Of a DNA stretch of 64,000 bases, positions 51,126 to 59,017 are shown one piece after another. The notes beneath the pieces are model-generated. The model was not told the DNA's origin and searched no databases. It saw only the letters and a program-made list of their open reading frames with translations. Source of the stretch: Endozoicomonas montiporae CL-33 (lineage in GTDB: Bacteria; Pseudomonadota; Gammaproteobacteria; Pseudomonadales; Endozoicomonadaceae); contig NZ_CP013251.1 in the NCBI RefSeq assembly GCF_001583435.1, forward strand, positions 2,687,617-2,751,616, read 5' to 3'. Within the stretch, counting starts at the first letter, position 1. Every line of letters begins with the position of its first letter. Made by a program: the position numbers and the translations under genes.

Positions 51126-51344
51126 ATGAGCAGGTCATGGCCTGTCTACAGCCTGCGGGTACCTGAAGAGGTGCACGAAAAAATTAGCAAGGCTGCAAGA
51201 CAGAATAAACGTTCGATCAACAGTGAGTACCTTCATCGGGTAGAGTCGTCACTGGAGCAGGAGAGCACGCTGGCGCAGGTGTTGGTGGAGCTTCAAAGGC
51301 TGAGTGAAAAAATTGATGCGCTGGAAGGTAAAAAGCCAGATTGA
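51126..51344 (+). CDS. Arc/Mnt-type ribbon-helix-helix regulator
   Basis: 72 residues. VYSLRVPEEVHEKISKAARQ, then NKRSINSEYLHRVE, is the Arc-type ribbon-helix-helix (residues 7-42), followed by a coiled-coil C terminus (LAQVLVELQRLSEKIDAL) for multimerisation. GGGAGG ribosome site. The perfect palindrome upstream is its probable operator. Its position beside late genes suggests control of the small leftward genes or of its own level. Confidence 0.78.
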   Translation: MSRSWPVYSLRVPEEVHEKISKAARQNKRSINSEYLHRVESSLEQESTLAQVLVELQRLSEKIDALEGKKPD

Positions 51345-51358
51345 TGTCTGGCTTTTTA
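51331..51358 (+). terminator. Terminator overlapping the Arc-like gene's end
   Basis: AGCCAGA (51334-51340) and TCTGGCT (51347-51353) followed by TTTTA. The hairpin overlaps the last codons and stop. An almost identical hairpin recurs at 51697. Confidence 0.8.
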
Positions 51359-51399
51359 ATCGGTTACTTCTGATTATTCACCTAACTCTATAGCCAGTT

Positions 51400-51678
51400 T
51401 TACGGGTAGTCTTTAACAATCTCCGGGTAATCGTCCATAGTGTAATGAACGCATGCCGGTTCATTATTATTGACTGTGATTTTCTCAAACATTCTGAAAA
51501 TCTCTTGATCGTTATTTTCCTCATACCTTGGATATTCTTTCAGGAATGCTTGTTTCGGTGTTAAGCCTTGTTCGTAGTATCTTCTCCATGGTTTATCACC
51601 ACGGTAAGGTTCTATATGGCTGTGTGATGTATCAGCCACCTGTTGCAACCATTTTCGGTACTTATTGTTTTCTTCCAT
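51400..51678 (-). CDS. Hypothetical phage protein
   Basis: 92 residues, MEENNKYRKWLQQVADTSHS, with PYRGDKPWRRYYEQGLTPKQ and a conserved-looking YTMDDYPEIVKDYP end. Charged, soluble, no family recognised. AAGAC/GGAG-like sequence precedes the ATG (CAACGGAGCAAAGACA). It may be translated from the same leftward transcript as the next genes or start anew after the terminator at 51697. Confidence 0.5.
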   Translation of the reverse strand: MEENNKYRKWLQQVADTSHSHIEPYRGDKPWRRYYEQGLTPKQAFLKEYPRYEENNDQEIFRMFEKITVNNNEPACVHYTMDDYPEIVKDYP

Positions 51679-51696
51679 TGTCTTTGCTCCGTTGAA

Positions 51697-51725
51697 AAAA
51701 GCCAGATTGATGTCTGGCTTTTTAT
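51697..51725. terminator. Bidirectional terminator, duplicate of the one at 51331
   Basis: AGCCAGA (51700-51706) and TCTGGCT (51713-51719) with A-runs before and T-runs after, so it can stop transcription from either side. The sequence is the same as at 51331-51358 over about 28 bases. Confidence 0.78.
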
Positions 51726-51731
51726 TAAAGG

Positions 51732-52016
51732 TTATTTGATTTTCAAGTGAACACCACTGTCATGACAATAACTAACCTCCAGTGTCTTTTTCCTAAACTT
51801 TCCATTCTTGGTAAATAAGTCATTCCTAAAAACTCTGTTGGTGTCTTCTTTTTGAAAACCTTCAGCACTAATTTCTAAATGGCTTAAATACCCTTTTGAA
51901 CCATGCCAGTTTACACTGAATTTACTACCTGTTTGGTTATATGCTTCTGCTACGAAAAAGGAAACAAGCTCAATCATCCCAATGTGCTGAAGAGGAATTT
52001 CCATTATTTGAATCAC
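51732..52016 (-). CDS. Hypothetical phage protein
   Basis: 94 residues, MIQIMEIPLQHIGMIELVSF, with VNWHGSKGYLSHLEISAEGF and a basic C terminus. The start overlaps the stop of the next upstream gene (ATGA). No family is recognised. Confidence 0.5.
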   Translation of the reverse strand: MIQIMEIPLQHIGMIELVSFFVAEAYNQTGSKFSVNWHGSKGYLSHLEISAEGFQKEDTNRVFRNDLFTKNGKFRKKTLEVSYCHDSGVHLKIK

Positions 52017-52207
52017 ATCTGACTCCTAGCCGCTTGGCTGTTGGTTTGTTCTACATAATTAATAACGCTGATCAGTTCACCAACTGCGGTAATTTGCTCT
52101 CTTCGGCTTCGGTGTTCTTCAGGTGTTCTTGGTTTTTGCCGTTGTAGGGCTTTTAATTCTATTGATAGTTCCAGCAGTGCTAGTTGATTGATATTGTTGT
52201 CTTGCAT
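52013..52207 (-). CDS. Hypothetical small phage protein
   Basis: 64 residues, MQDNNINQLALLELSIELKA, helical and charged, with RTPEEHRSRREQITAVGELI. It is four bases from the membrane-protein gene upstream and overlaps the gene downstream. No family is recognised. Confidence 0.5.
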   Translation of the reverse strand: MQDNNINQLALLELSIELKALQRQKPRTPEEHRSRREQITAVGELISVINYVEQTNSQAARSQM

Positions 52208-52211
52208 CTGC

Positions 52212-52991
52212 TTACACCTTCAATTCCAACTGCTTACAGGTTCTGGTGATAGTCATAGCATCACTCTGGCTGCACTTGAGCAGATCCCGAACTTGTCTTA
52301 CTGAGAGTCGCTCAATTTTACCATTGTCCAGTGCTTCAATAACGCTTTGAACTTCAGGAGTAACGCTGATAGTAACGGGGGGTTGCTCTGTTACTTCATG
52401 GGTTACGGGTGCCTGTGGTGCTTCGGAATACAGTCGGTTCGTTACTGGCTGAGTGCTACGGGATAGCAGTATCACCAGCCCGTCCAGCATTAATGCCACC
52501 AGAACAATAAAGCCATTGACTACAGTAACGCCCGGTAACGGTGTTACTTGCTCAATTCTTACAGCGGCAGAGTACAATCCGGTGGGCTGGATAACAGGCA
52601 GCGCGTCCAGTTCTTTCTGTACTTCCAGTGCGCGGGTGACATAGTCCCTTGCCATATAACCGTTGATGGCACTTTGCAGGGTTTCCCGTTGCTGGCGGAT
52701 TTGCATGTCGCGGTCTTCGGCGGCCGACAATGTGGCTACGCTCGCCATCACACTGAAAGCAACCACAGCAACAACGCTGCCACCACACACCAGCATTCCC
52801 CAGCCTGAATCCTTGCGCTTTTCTTCCTGAAACATCGCAGGCAGTTGCAGCAGTGCAGCAGCCTGCATGGTGACCAGTGTTAAGGCAAACAATCCACCCT
52901 GATAACCGGGAGCCAGTGACCAGCCGAAACCGAAGGTCATAATTAAAGTGATGGTCAGTAACGTGTTACGGAGGTGTTTTTGTGTATTCAT
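52212..52991 (-). CDS. Four-helix membrane protein with C-terminal DNA-binding-like domain
   Basis: 259 residues. Membrane helices at about 10-28, 32-50, 65-88 and 155-177, with a roughly 65-residue extracytoplasmic loop. After a Pro/Thr-rich linker the C terminus (about 215-259) reads IEALDNGKIERLSVRQVRDL, then LKCSQSDAMTITRTCKQLEL, which looks like a small winged helix or helix-turn-helix. The combination resembles membrane-anchored regulators or mobile-element conjugal proteins, but no family is recognised. It is downstream of the HTH replication-type gene in the early operon. Confidence 0.6.
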   Translation of the reverse strand: MNTQKHLRNTLLTITLIMTFGFGWSLAPGYQGGLFALTLVTMQAAALLQLPAMFQEEKRKDSGWGMLVCGGSVVAVVAFSVMASVATLSAAEDRDMQIRQQRETLQSAINGYMARDYVTRALEVQKELDALPVIQPTGLYSAAVRIEQVTPLPGVTVVNGFIVLVALMLDGLVILLSRSTQPVTNRLYSEAPQAPVTHEVTEQPPVTISVTPEVQSVIEALDNGKIERLSVRQVRDLLKCSQSDAMTITRTCKQLELKV

Positions 52992-53003
52992 GGTGTTACT
53001 CCG

Positions 53004-53774
53004 TTAAGCATTAATCGTGGCAGGTGTGACGTTTTTGGCTTGTTCCCAGGCTTCTTCGGTGAGTCCCTTATAATCAGCCATTAATAGTTCTTTTTTCCAT
53101 GGCTCTAATGAATCTTTCGCTTTATCAAACCAGCTAATAAATTGCTTCAGGTGGTTGGTAAAACACTTTTGTACATAATGGCTATTCAATCCGAACCGGC
53201 GAAACAATCGCACCAGTTCCGGTTTTTTATTATTAGTGGCGCACTGTTCAATATGTCCGATGTAATTGCGGATCATCATATTGCATTCGGCAAAGTCGTC
53301 TGCTGAAAATTGAATAAACGGGGCTTTGTGATCAACAAAGGTTGCCATGGGTTTTGCGTCTTGCTGGCCAGTAAATTCTTTCACCATGTCTACTGCTTTC
53401 ATGGCGGTTTTCTTGCTGACCTTGGCAATAGGGCGGGTGACTTCCAGCAGAGTGTCGGCCAGTGCCGATCCGATGCGTTTTAGTTGGCTGGCGAGTGTGT
53501 GCAGGTCAAGGCAGAACCAGACTTTTGCAGGTACACCGCACAGCTTTTCCTGCATGAGTCCGGCTGCAATCAGGCGGCGGCGTGCGGTTTCCTGTTCGCT
53601 GCGGGTGAGTCCGGTTTCTTCGGTGATTTGTTTGGCGGTTTTGTAGAACCAGCCATTGCGCTGGCGGGTGGTTTTGTTCTGTGACCAGTAGAAAAACTGG
53701 GAGAGCATGACCGCAGCAGCGGCGGATCCGGATACTTCGCGAAACTCTGGGCGGTAGGCGACGACGTTTGTCAT
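53004..53774 (-). CDS. Winged-helix phage replication/regulatory protein
   Basis: 256 residues from the ATG at 53774 (AGGAG seven bases upstream); the open frame reaches 54053 without support. The N terminus MTNVVAYRPEFREVSGSAAA, then AVMLSQFFYWSQN, and WFYKTAKQITEETGLTRSEQ, then ETARRRLIAAGL, is the winged helix common to phage replication initiators of the O/DnaD-like kind. The C terminus (FAECNMMIRNYIGHIEQCAT...) is helical. It probably cooperates with the primase-helicase. A structured leader precedes it. Confidence 0.62.
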   Translation of the reverse strand: MTNVVAYRPEFREVSGSAAAAVMLSQFFYWSQNKTTRQRNGWFYKTAKQITEETGLTRSEQETARRRLIAAGLMQEKLCGVPAKVWFCLDLHTLASQLKRIGSALADTLLEVTRPIAKVSKKTAMKAVDMVKEFTGQQDAKPMATFVDHKAPFIQFSADDFAECNMMIRNYIGHIEQCATNNKKPELVRLFRRFGLNSHYVQKCFTNHLKQFISWFDKAKDSLEPWKKELLMADYKGLTEEAWEQAKNVTPATINA

Positions 53775-53793
53775 GTTGGGCTCCTTTTGGTGG

Positions 53794-53834
53794 AGCCTGT
53801 CGCCCAGGGTGATAAGTCTGATTGGCGACAGGCT
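53794..53834 (-). promoter_or_regulatory. Leader hairpin before the winged-helix gene
   Basis: Perfect 11-bp inverted repeat AGCCTGTCGCC (53794-53804) and GGCGACAGGCT (53824-53834) with a 19-base loop. It ends about seven bases before the AGGAG of the gene starting at 53774, so it lies in the leader of its mRNA. Confidence 0.6.
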
Positions 53835-53929
53835 TGTCAGGGTTATCACCACCGGTAAAAGGTAACCGGCCTGCTTTCGCAGCCCCAACAAGCCTGTCAT
53901 TAACTGGCAGGTATGCTGAATTCTGGCAC

Positions 53930-53951
53930 AAAAAAAACCGCATGTCGGCGG
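53930..53951 (-). terminator. Possible attenuator in the same leader
   Basis: On the minus strand CCGC-CGACAT-GCGG is followed by eight T. This intrinsic-terminator shape lies 156 bases before the winged-helix gene, so it may reduce transcription entering that gene. Confidence 0.5.
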
Positions 53952-54015
53952 CTTGTGCTGCCCTTTTAGACCGGGGTGATAATCCGGATTCCAGATTTTG
54001 CTGGAACGATTAGAA

Positions 54016-54202
54016 CTATAATTCAGGAAACTGATTATTGCAACAAACATCAATGATTTGTGTGGTCTGCCGTAAGTAATCAGTCATAGGTTTTTGTGTG
54101 GTGTTCTTATGTATTAGTTTGCCGGATTCCAGCAAACTAATTTGCCCTATTTGACTGTTCGCTTTTACGCCCACTGGCCTTTTTCCAGTGGGCTTTTTTT
54201 TA
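54016..54202 (+). ncRNA. Candidate plus-strand small RNA with own terminator
   Basis: On the plus strand a -10-like TATAAT (54017-54022) is followed by a CTGATTA/TAATCAG stem, a perfect 10-bp hairpin ATTAGTTTGC/GCAAACTAAT (54113-54141) and a strong terminator (GCCCACTGG at 54169, CCAGTGGGC ending 54193, nine T). All neighbouring genes run the other way, so this terminator has no gene to serve. Against it: the -35 is poor and the minus strand holds a 66-residue frame (54016-54216, MIGSKKKPTGKRPVGVKANS...) overlapping the upstream gene's end. Confidence 0.4.
54169..54202 (+). terminator. Orphan plus-strand terminator
   Basis: Nine-base stem GCCCACTGG/CCAGTGGGC and a run of nine T, readable only as a plus-strand terminator. 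See the candidate RNA covering it. Confidence 0.75.
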
Positions 54203-54421
54203 CTCCCAATCATCAACCATCTCTTTGCCGGTGCGTACCCAGTAGTTAAATTTTTTGCAGAACTTTGTGCAGCGGTTTAACCATGGGCAGGTATCACAAG
54301 GGCAGTTTTTTACATAGAACGTATGCCGGACAACGCTACTGGCTGATTCGCCTTTCACTCTGCCATTGACCGTCATGTCTACCTTATAAACGTCGGGCTC
54401 TCTGGTGGTTACCGTCGTCAT
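54200..54421 (-). CDS. Cysteine-rich phage protein
   Basis: 73 residues; the centre YVKNCPCDTCPWLNRCTKFC has five cysteines in 17 residues, a likely zinc or cluster site. The start overlaps the stop of the upstream gene (ATGA). No family is recognised. Confidence 0.55.
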   Translation of the reverse strand: MTTVTTREPDVYKVDMTVNGRVKGESASSVVRHTFYVKNCPCDTCPWLNRCTKFCKKFNYWVRTGKEMVDDWE

Positions 54422-54852
54422 GCGTACACTCCTTCACTGACATAGCTGGTGCCATTGCAGTTGATGCAGATTTCTGTGGTCAGGTCGTTGTCGTCGTCCA
54501 TGTTGCTGTACTGTTTGCCGGTTCCGTAGCATTCCGGGCACTGGCGTTTCCAGCGGTTATTGACGTTGTAATGGTTCCAGCTGTCCCATAAATCCAGAAA
54601 TACCTGATTGCCGTTCTCGATTAGCTCCTGTGGCTCTGTACCCAGTGTTACCCGCGCAACAATAAACGTCAGTGCATGACGCAAATGGTTAGAGTCCAGC
54701 AGACTGAGGTCATTAATATTTAGCTGCCACTCTTCACCGTTGAACGCACTGAGCAAAACCTGCGCGGCGGTCTTGGCTGCGGATGTGCCAGAGTACGCCA
54801 GATTGATCAAAGCGCGGGTGGATGCTGTGTACTGTTCCATTGTTATTTGCAT
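54418..54852 (-). CDS. Phage protein with C-terminal DnaJ-like zinc motif
   Basis: 144 residues. A helical N-terminal domain (DUF7673-like, LHRALTF-type helices) is followed by CPECYGTGK and CINCNGTSYV (CxxCxGxG type, about 108-137), a DnaJ-like zinc centre. Its role is probably protein or nucleic-acid binding in the early region. Overlaps its downstream neighbour by four bases. Confidence 0.55.
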   Translation of the reverse strand: MQITMEQYTASTRALINLAYSGTSAAKTAAQVLLSAFNGEEWQLNINDLSLLDSNHLRHALTFIVARVTLGTEPQELIENGNQVFLDLWDSWNHYNVNNRWKRQCPECYGTGKQYSNMDDDNDLTTEICINCNGTSYVSEGVYA

Positions 54853-54857
54853 GGTGC

Positions 54858-55172
54858 TTACTCCCCGGTTAACACTTTAATGGTTTGAAAGACTGTCCAG
54901 CCTTTTTTTGTGAGTCGCAGACTGGTGCGTCGTTTGTCGTAAGGATCGGCACCGACCATTAACAGATCCATGCCGTGTTTTTCCCTGCCTCGTCTGCCTT
55001 TTGCCAACATGGCCACCTGGTGCTGAACTTCGGTGTGCGGCATGGCCAGCTCGGCAGCAATGTCACAAATGGCAGCGCCTTCATAATCTGCCACCATTGC
55101 CAGTATTTTCAGCTTGATCAGATCCAGTGCAGGGTACCGATCAGCCAGCCTGAACAGTGGGCTGTTAAACAT
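54858..55172 (-). CDS. MarR-like winged-helix protein
   Basis: 104 residues. LIKLKILAMVADYEGAAICD, then IAAELAMPHTEVQHQVAMLA, forms helices 2-4 of a winged helix, followed by a wing (LLMVGADPYDKRRTSLRLTK) and a final helix. A DNA-binding role in early phage gene control is likely. The start overlaps the preceding gene by eight bases. Confidence 0.6.
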   Translation of the reverse strand: MFNSPLFRLADRYPALDLIKLKILAMVADYEGAAICDIAAELAMPHTEVQHQVAMLAKGRRGREKHGMDLLMVGADPYDKRRTSLRLTKKGWTVFQTIKVLTGE

Positions 55173-55485
55173 GACTGGCGTTCCTGGTCTTTAATATGTC
55201 GTTGACGCGGTTGCGGATATCCACGTACCACTCGTAATTGCGCTGGCTTCGCTTGGCCAGTTCTTTCAACTGGGTGAACCGCATCTGGCGCAGGTTTTGG
55301 GGCATGTCGGCAATTTGCAGGGCAAGCTGCTCTCTCATGCGGCGGGTAATGTCCTGTTTAAGAGCTGGCACCTTCATGGTTTTTAAAAAGTCGCGCTGCT
55401 GGCTGAATGGCTGGCTGATCAGGTGTCTGGCTAGGCAGTCGCGTTTGTGGTTTTCCTGTCTGGCTTCTTCTCTGGCGTTCATCAT
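55165..55485 (-). CDS. Hypothetical basic phage protein
   Basis: About 106 residues from Met at 55485 (MMNAREEARQENHKRDCLAR); the frame opens at 55557. Rich in Arg/Gln/Lys and helical, with FTQLKELAKRSQRNYEWYVD. Probably nucleic-acid binding; no family recognised. Confidence 0.5.
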   Translation of the reverse strand: MMNAREEARQENHKRDCLARHLISQPFSQQRDFLKTMKVPALKQDITRRMREQLALQIADMPQNLRQMRFTQLKELAKRSQRNYEWYVDIRNRVNDILKTRNASHV

Positions 55486-55810
55486 GTTCTGTTTTCCGCA
55501 GGGTAGGTTGTGAAATTTCCGCGCTTTCCGCACTTCAAGCTGTAGCCCTTGTCTCATGCGGGTTTGAAGGTGAAGCTGGAAGCTGCACCTTAGTTCACTG
55601 TTTTTCTCAAGCCTTTGATTTCTCTGGGGTTGCGGGTTCCATGCTGGTGCAGTTTTATAAATTCAAAATTTGCACCTCGGTTCATGCTTGGTGCAGTAAA
55701 AGTGAAGTTGTCTATATCTGTGTAAGTCATTGGTATATCTGTCTTTTAAGGTTTTTCTAATCATTGGTGCGGGTAGTGCGGTGTTTTTGGCATATACCCA
55801 CTGTTCCGGT
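55486..55810. other. Non-coding stretch with TGCACC/GGTGCA repeats
   Basis: Between the primase-helicase gene and the next one. It has four TGCACC or GGTGCA hexamers (near 55581, 55651, 55672 and 55690), some within inverted pairs, in an A/T-rich background. They could be operator or origin iterons; no gene is supported. Confidence 0.35.
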
Positions 55811-58537
55811 TTATGCTTGCTTCTTTTTGTCTCTGGGATCTTTTTCAAAAATCCAGCAATAGGCAGTTTCTCCATTGCCGAGGATCTTGCTTTTAACGTT
55901 TCCGATCTTTACAAATGGGTGTCTCTGGTTGTTTTTTAGTAATGGCTTCAGGTCTCGCATGCGGGTACTTAGGCCATTCAGGTTGTGCTGCTTGCACATA
56001 GCTTCGAACTCAGTCATTTTGATAGCGATGTATTCCGGCTTTATTGAATGGTTCAGTCTGTCTCGGCCAAAGCTGTCTGAACCTGGGCGGTTCATATGTT
56101 CGAAATATTCCCAGAACTGCTCGACTAATGGATCATCAGTTCTGCGCCTCTTCTCTCTATCCTGCGCTCTTTCCCACACGTACTCTTCAAGATGCTGACA
56201 CATGACATTTGTCAGATATTTAGGGCTAAAGATAATTTGCAGACAGTGGATAAATGCCGCTGTCATGGCATGGAATTCAGCGATACGGATCATCATTTTG
56301 CTGTTACGACGTTTGAATTCAATTTCCAGCCGGGCAAACTCCTTTCGGAACCGAGCTAAAATTCTGCCTTCATTTTCCAAGGCAAGGTCTCGCCAGCCAC
56401 ATAAGTCTTCAGCCCGAAGATTCATCATCTTGCGAAACCAAATATCGGACTCACCTGGTATGTGGTGGTCTCGGGTACAGTGCAGGTGAACTATTCTCGA
56501 CATAATGGCTTCTGAGCCATTAACCATGTTGTTTTGGCTAATACACAAGCCACCTTTAAAGGTAATAACGTCTGTGTCTGTCCCACGTTTTTTTAAACCA
56601 GTACGGCGCAGGATGCCGCCGTAGTCAGTCAGAGGCTTCAGTTCTTCTACATTAAATTTGCTGTCTGCATCACCTTCCAGAAGAACAAAAGGAAAGTTTG
56701 AAGCCTGTGCCATGCCCCGAGCAGAGCCAACATTTGAACCCCGCTGGGGGCTGTCTCCTTCATAGTTTTCTCTACCTACCAGACGCCACAAGATGTTCAG
56801 CATGGCGGATTTACCAGCGCCAGCTTCACCAGTTACTTCAAGAAATGGCCAGCTTTTAAATTCCTTTCTAACTTGTTCCGCAAAAAGGGTTCCAAGCCAC
56901 CATGCCATCGCTACGATGCCTTTATCGGTAAATACACGGTGAAAAAGCGGTAGCCAGTCAGGTGTCCATTGTTTATTAGATCGGGTCAGTTTGATGTCAT
57001 TTGCATTACTTTTAATGCTGTGGTTCCCAGCTTGCAAATAGCCCATCTGGTTGCTTTTCAGCATGCTGCTGTTATAAAAGCCAAAGTCTTTGGGGGCGTT
57101 AGGATTGTTTGGATTGTCTTCCCCAACAAATGCATAAACACCTGTATCTTTGTCATAGCCAATAAAAGACAGGGTTCTTACAATATTGATGCCATAGTCA
57201 AACCAACGTTTTTCGAGTATTTCCATATCATTGGCGTCACCATTAAAACGCCCACCTGGAGTATTGTCTTTCAGTGCTTCACTAAAAGCGCCTGGGCTTT
57301 TCAGGTCACCGGCCGTTAGGGAAATTATTCTTGGCTGGCTTCGGTTCTTAAAAGTAATGCGAAACACATACCACCGATCTCTGGTTACAGAATCTTCTTC
57401 TGTGTACAGGAATTCAGGGTATACAGGGCTAATCTGTACAGGTTGTCCAGAATACCCAGCAAAAACTTTCATTGCCGATGAAAGCTCTGCATCTGGTTCT
57501 GTCCAGAAATGACTGCGGCTATCTTCACCGAATGTTTCTTCAAAATCAGACAGTGCCTTATCACTGAGCTTAAAGCGCCATAAGGCATTACCATGGTCAA
57601 TAACAAGTCTGGGCAGTGGATTTCTTAGCCATAGCCAGAATGCTTTTTCTTTCTCATCTTTTGCCTGAGATAGACAACCACGCCACAGGCTTTCGTTTAG
57701 ATATTTACGATCTAAATTTCCGTCGACATATTCTTCATTCCAGTCTTTCTTTCCGCGACAAAGCATTACTTGTACGGTTTCACCCAGATCCTCTATAAAC
57801 TTGATATGGTCTGAAAGGTGTTTCAATCCGCCATTATCATTGTCATATGCCAGTACCCAAACAATATCTCTACCGACATTCTCTTTAATTAAGTTGCGAG
57901 CAAGATTACTACCGCCAAAAGCTGCAACTGCTTTGTAATTGGTCTGAATATCCTGATTAAGGTGGTAAAACACCCAAGCATTAAAAATGCCTTCAGTGAT
58001 TACACAGATATCGCCTTCTTCCAGAGTAAAGCCAGGCGGCTGCCAGTGGCGGTCTTCCTTCGGTGTATTTCTTGAGTAGTTGTTCTTTCTTTTGGCTTGA
58101 GCAATATGATTTTTATCAATCAAGCGCTCTTCAAAGGCTCCTTCCCAAAGCTTTATATAAACAGTAGGAGCCATAAGACCGTTTGACTGAAAACATCCCT
58201 GCGAATACCACCCGGCAATAATTCCAGAATTAAAACCGCGAGCCTCTTCCAGATAGGCTCGTGCTGTGGCATTCGGATCGTCAACTGTTGCAGGGAATCG
58301 TTCGACATAGTTTTCATACAGATCCGGGTAAAGGCTGCGGGTAGTTTCTGTGTAACCGCAGCTATCGGTATGATCACAAAAAACACGTCCGGGCTTCTCT
58401 ATCTTTACCCATACTGATTTGCGGTTGCACTCAGGACACCGGCCATAGCGCAATACTTTGGAGGTTTCTTTAAAGCTGAAAGAGTGATCGTTACGCAGGG
58501 CATCAACAATTTCTGCATCCCTGTCAAAATGAAACAT
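55811..58537 (-). CDS. Phage primase-helicase (zinc finger, TOPRIM, P-loop ATPase)
   Basis: 908 residues. A zinc-binding N terminus (YGRCPECNRKSVW...VFCDHTDSCGY, about 32-62), a TOPRIM segment (ICVITEGIFNAW, then WVLAYDNDNGGLKH, about 180-245) and a P-loop ATPase (VTGEAGAGKSAMLNILW about 580, with LLEGDADSKFN as Walker B region) give a primase fused to a helicase-like motor. This replaces the rolling-circle gpA of P2, so the phage probably replicates bidirectionally or theta-style. It ends in a basic tail. Confidence 0.82.
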   Translation of the reverse strand: MFHFDRDAEIVDALRNDHSFSFKETSKVLRYGRCPECNRKSVWVKIEKPGRVFCDHTDSCGYTETTRSLYPDLYENYVERFPATVDDPNATARAYLEEARGFNSGIIAGWYSQGCFQSNGLMAPTVYIKLWEGAFEERLIDKNHIAQAKRKNNYSRNTPKEDRHWQPPGFTLEEGDICVITEGIFNAWVFYHLNQDIQTNYKAVAAFGGSNLARNLIKENVGRDIVWVLAYDNDNGGLKHLSDHIKFIEDLGETVQVMLCRGKKDWNEEYVDGNLDRKYLNESLWRGCLSQAKDEKEKAFWLWLRNPLPRLVIDHGNALWRFKLSDKALSDFEETFGEDSRSHFWTEPDAELSSAMKVFAGYSGQPVQISPVYPEFLYTEEDSVTRDRWYVFRITFKNRSQPRIISLTAGDLKSPGAFSEALKDNTPGGRFNGDANDMEILEKRWFDYGINIVRTLSFIGYDKDTGVYAFVGEDNPNNPNAPKDFGFYNSSMLKSNQMGYLQAGNHSIKSNANDIKLTRSNKQWTPDWLPLFHRVFTDKGIVAMAWWLGTLFAEQVRKEFKSWPFLEVTGEAGAGKSAMLNILWRLVGRENYEGDSPQRGSNVGSARGMAQASNFPFVLLEGDADSKFNVEELKPLTDYGGILRRTGLKKRGTDTDVITFKGGLCISQNNMVNGSEAIMSRIVHLHCTRDHHIPGESDIWFRKMMNLRAEDLCGWRDLALENEGRILARFRKEFARLEIEFKRRNSKMMIRIAEFHAMTAAFIHCLQIIFSPKYLTNVMCQHLEEYVWERAQDREKRRRTDDPLVEQFWEYFEHMNRPGSDSFGRDRLNHSIKPEYIAIKMTEFEAMCKQHNLNGLSTRMRDLKPLLKNNQRHPFVKIGNVKSKILGNGETAYCWIFEKDPRDKKKQA

Positions 58538-58709
58538 GGTCGTCTCCTTGAGCTTCTACTCTAAGGTCTGCCCAGCTTTTTAGCTGGGGAAAATCTTTCG
58601 CAAACAGTTCAAATGCAATCTTGGCTGCTGATTTCTCATTGCATGTATAAACACAATCCACCAGTTCCCCCTGGGGCGTGGTAACACGAAAATATTGATA
58701 CTGATTCAT
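58524..58709 (-). CDS. Hypothetical small phage protein
   Basis: 61 residues, MNQYQYFRVTTPQGELVDCV, a small alpha/beta protein. Overlaps the primase-helicase start by 14 bases and the excisionase-like gene by four. No family recognised. Confidence 0.5.
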   Translation of the reverse strand: MNQYQYFRVTTPQGELVDCVYTCNEKSAAKIAFELFAKDFPQLKSWADLRVEAQGDDHVSF

Positions 58710-59017
58710 GCCATCGCCTCTTCAATAGCTGCGCGGGCTTCGTTCCGCAGATCCCGACTGGCGGTCAAATGATGGTTGGTTTTGTAAATGTGCTGATTGA
58801 TCAGGGAGGTTGGCCAGCGTTCTTGCCCGGCCACTTTGACGGCTTCGGGGAACTCTCCGGAACGGATCCGCTTGCGCAGGGTTTCGCGGGTGACTTTCAG
58901 ACGGTCACATACCTCGTCTCTGGTTAAGAACTCATCGATGCGAATATCCACGTCATTGCTACTGGTCAGTAAGCGGGCAAGGCGATTAATAAATAAAGTC
59001 ATTTCATCTTCCGTCAT
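58706..59017 (-). CDS. AlpA/MerR-type helix-turn-helix protein (excisionase or Cro-like)
   Basis: 103 residues. IDEFLTRDEVCDRLKVTRET, then LRKRIRSGEFPEAVKVAGQE, then RWPTSLINQHI, is the AlpA/Xis-type winged helix (about 27-75). It is the first gene of the leftward early operon and divergent from the repressor, so it is placed to act as the Cro/Apl-like switch protein and/or excisionase, as Cox and Apl do in P2 and 186. Confidence 0.72.
   Translation of the reverse strand: MTEDEMTLFINRLARLLTSSNDVDIRIDEFLTRDEVCDRLKVTRETLRKRIRSGEFPEAVKVAGQERWPTSLINQHIYKTNHHLTASRDLRNEARAAIEEAMA

Noticed and set aside
53004..54053. Long 349-residue version of the winged-helix gene
   Set aside because: Its first 93 residues cross the attenuator-like hairpin and have no family pattern; AGGAG supports the ATG at 53774.
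54016..54216. 66-residue minus-strand gene
   Set aside because: Not listed as a gene because its sequence coincides with three hairpins and an orphan terminator; kept as an alternative in the candidate RNA entry.
53775..54216. Retron or diversity-generating element
   Set aside because: The region is hairpin-rich but no reverse transcriptase or template/variable repeat pair is present nearby.
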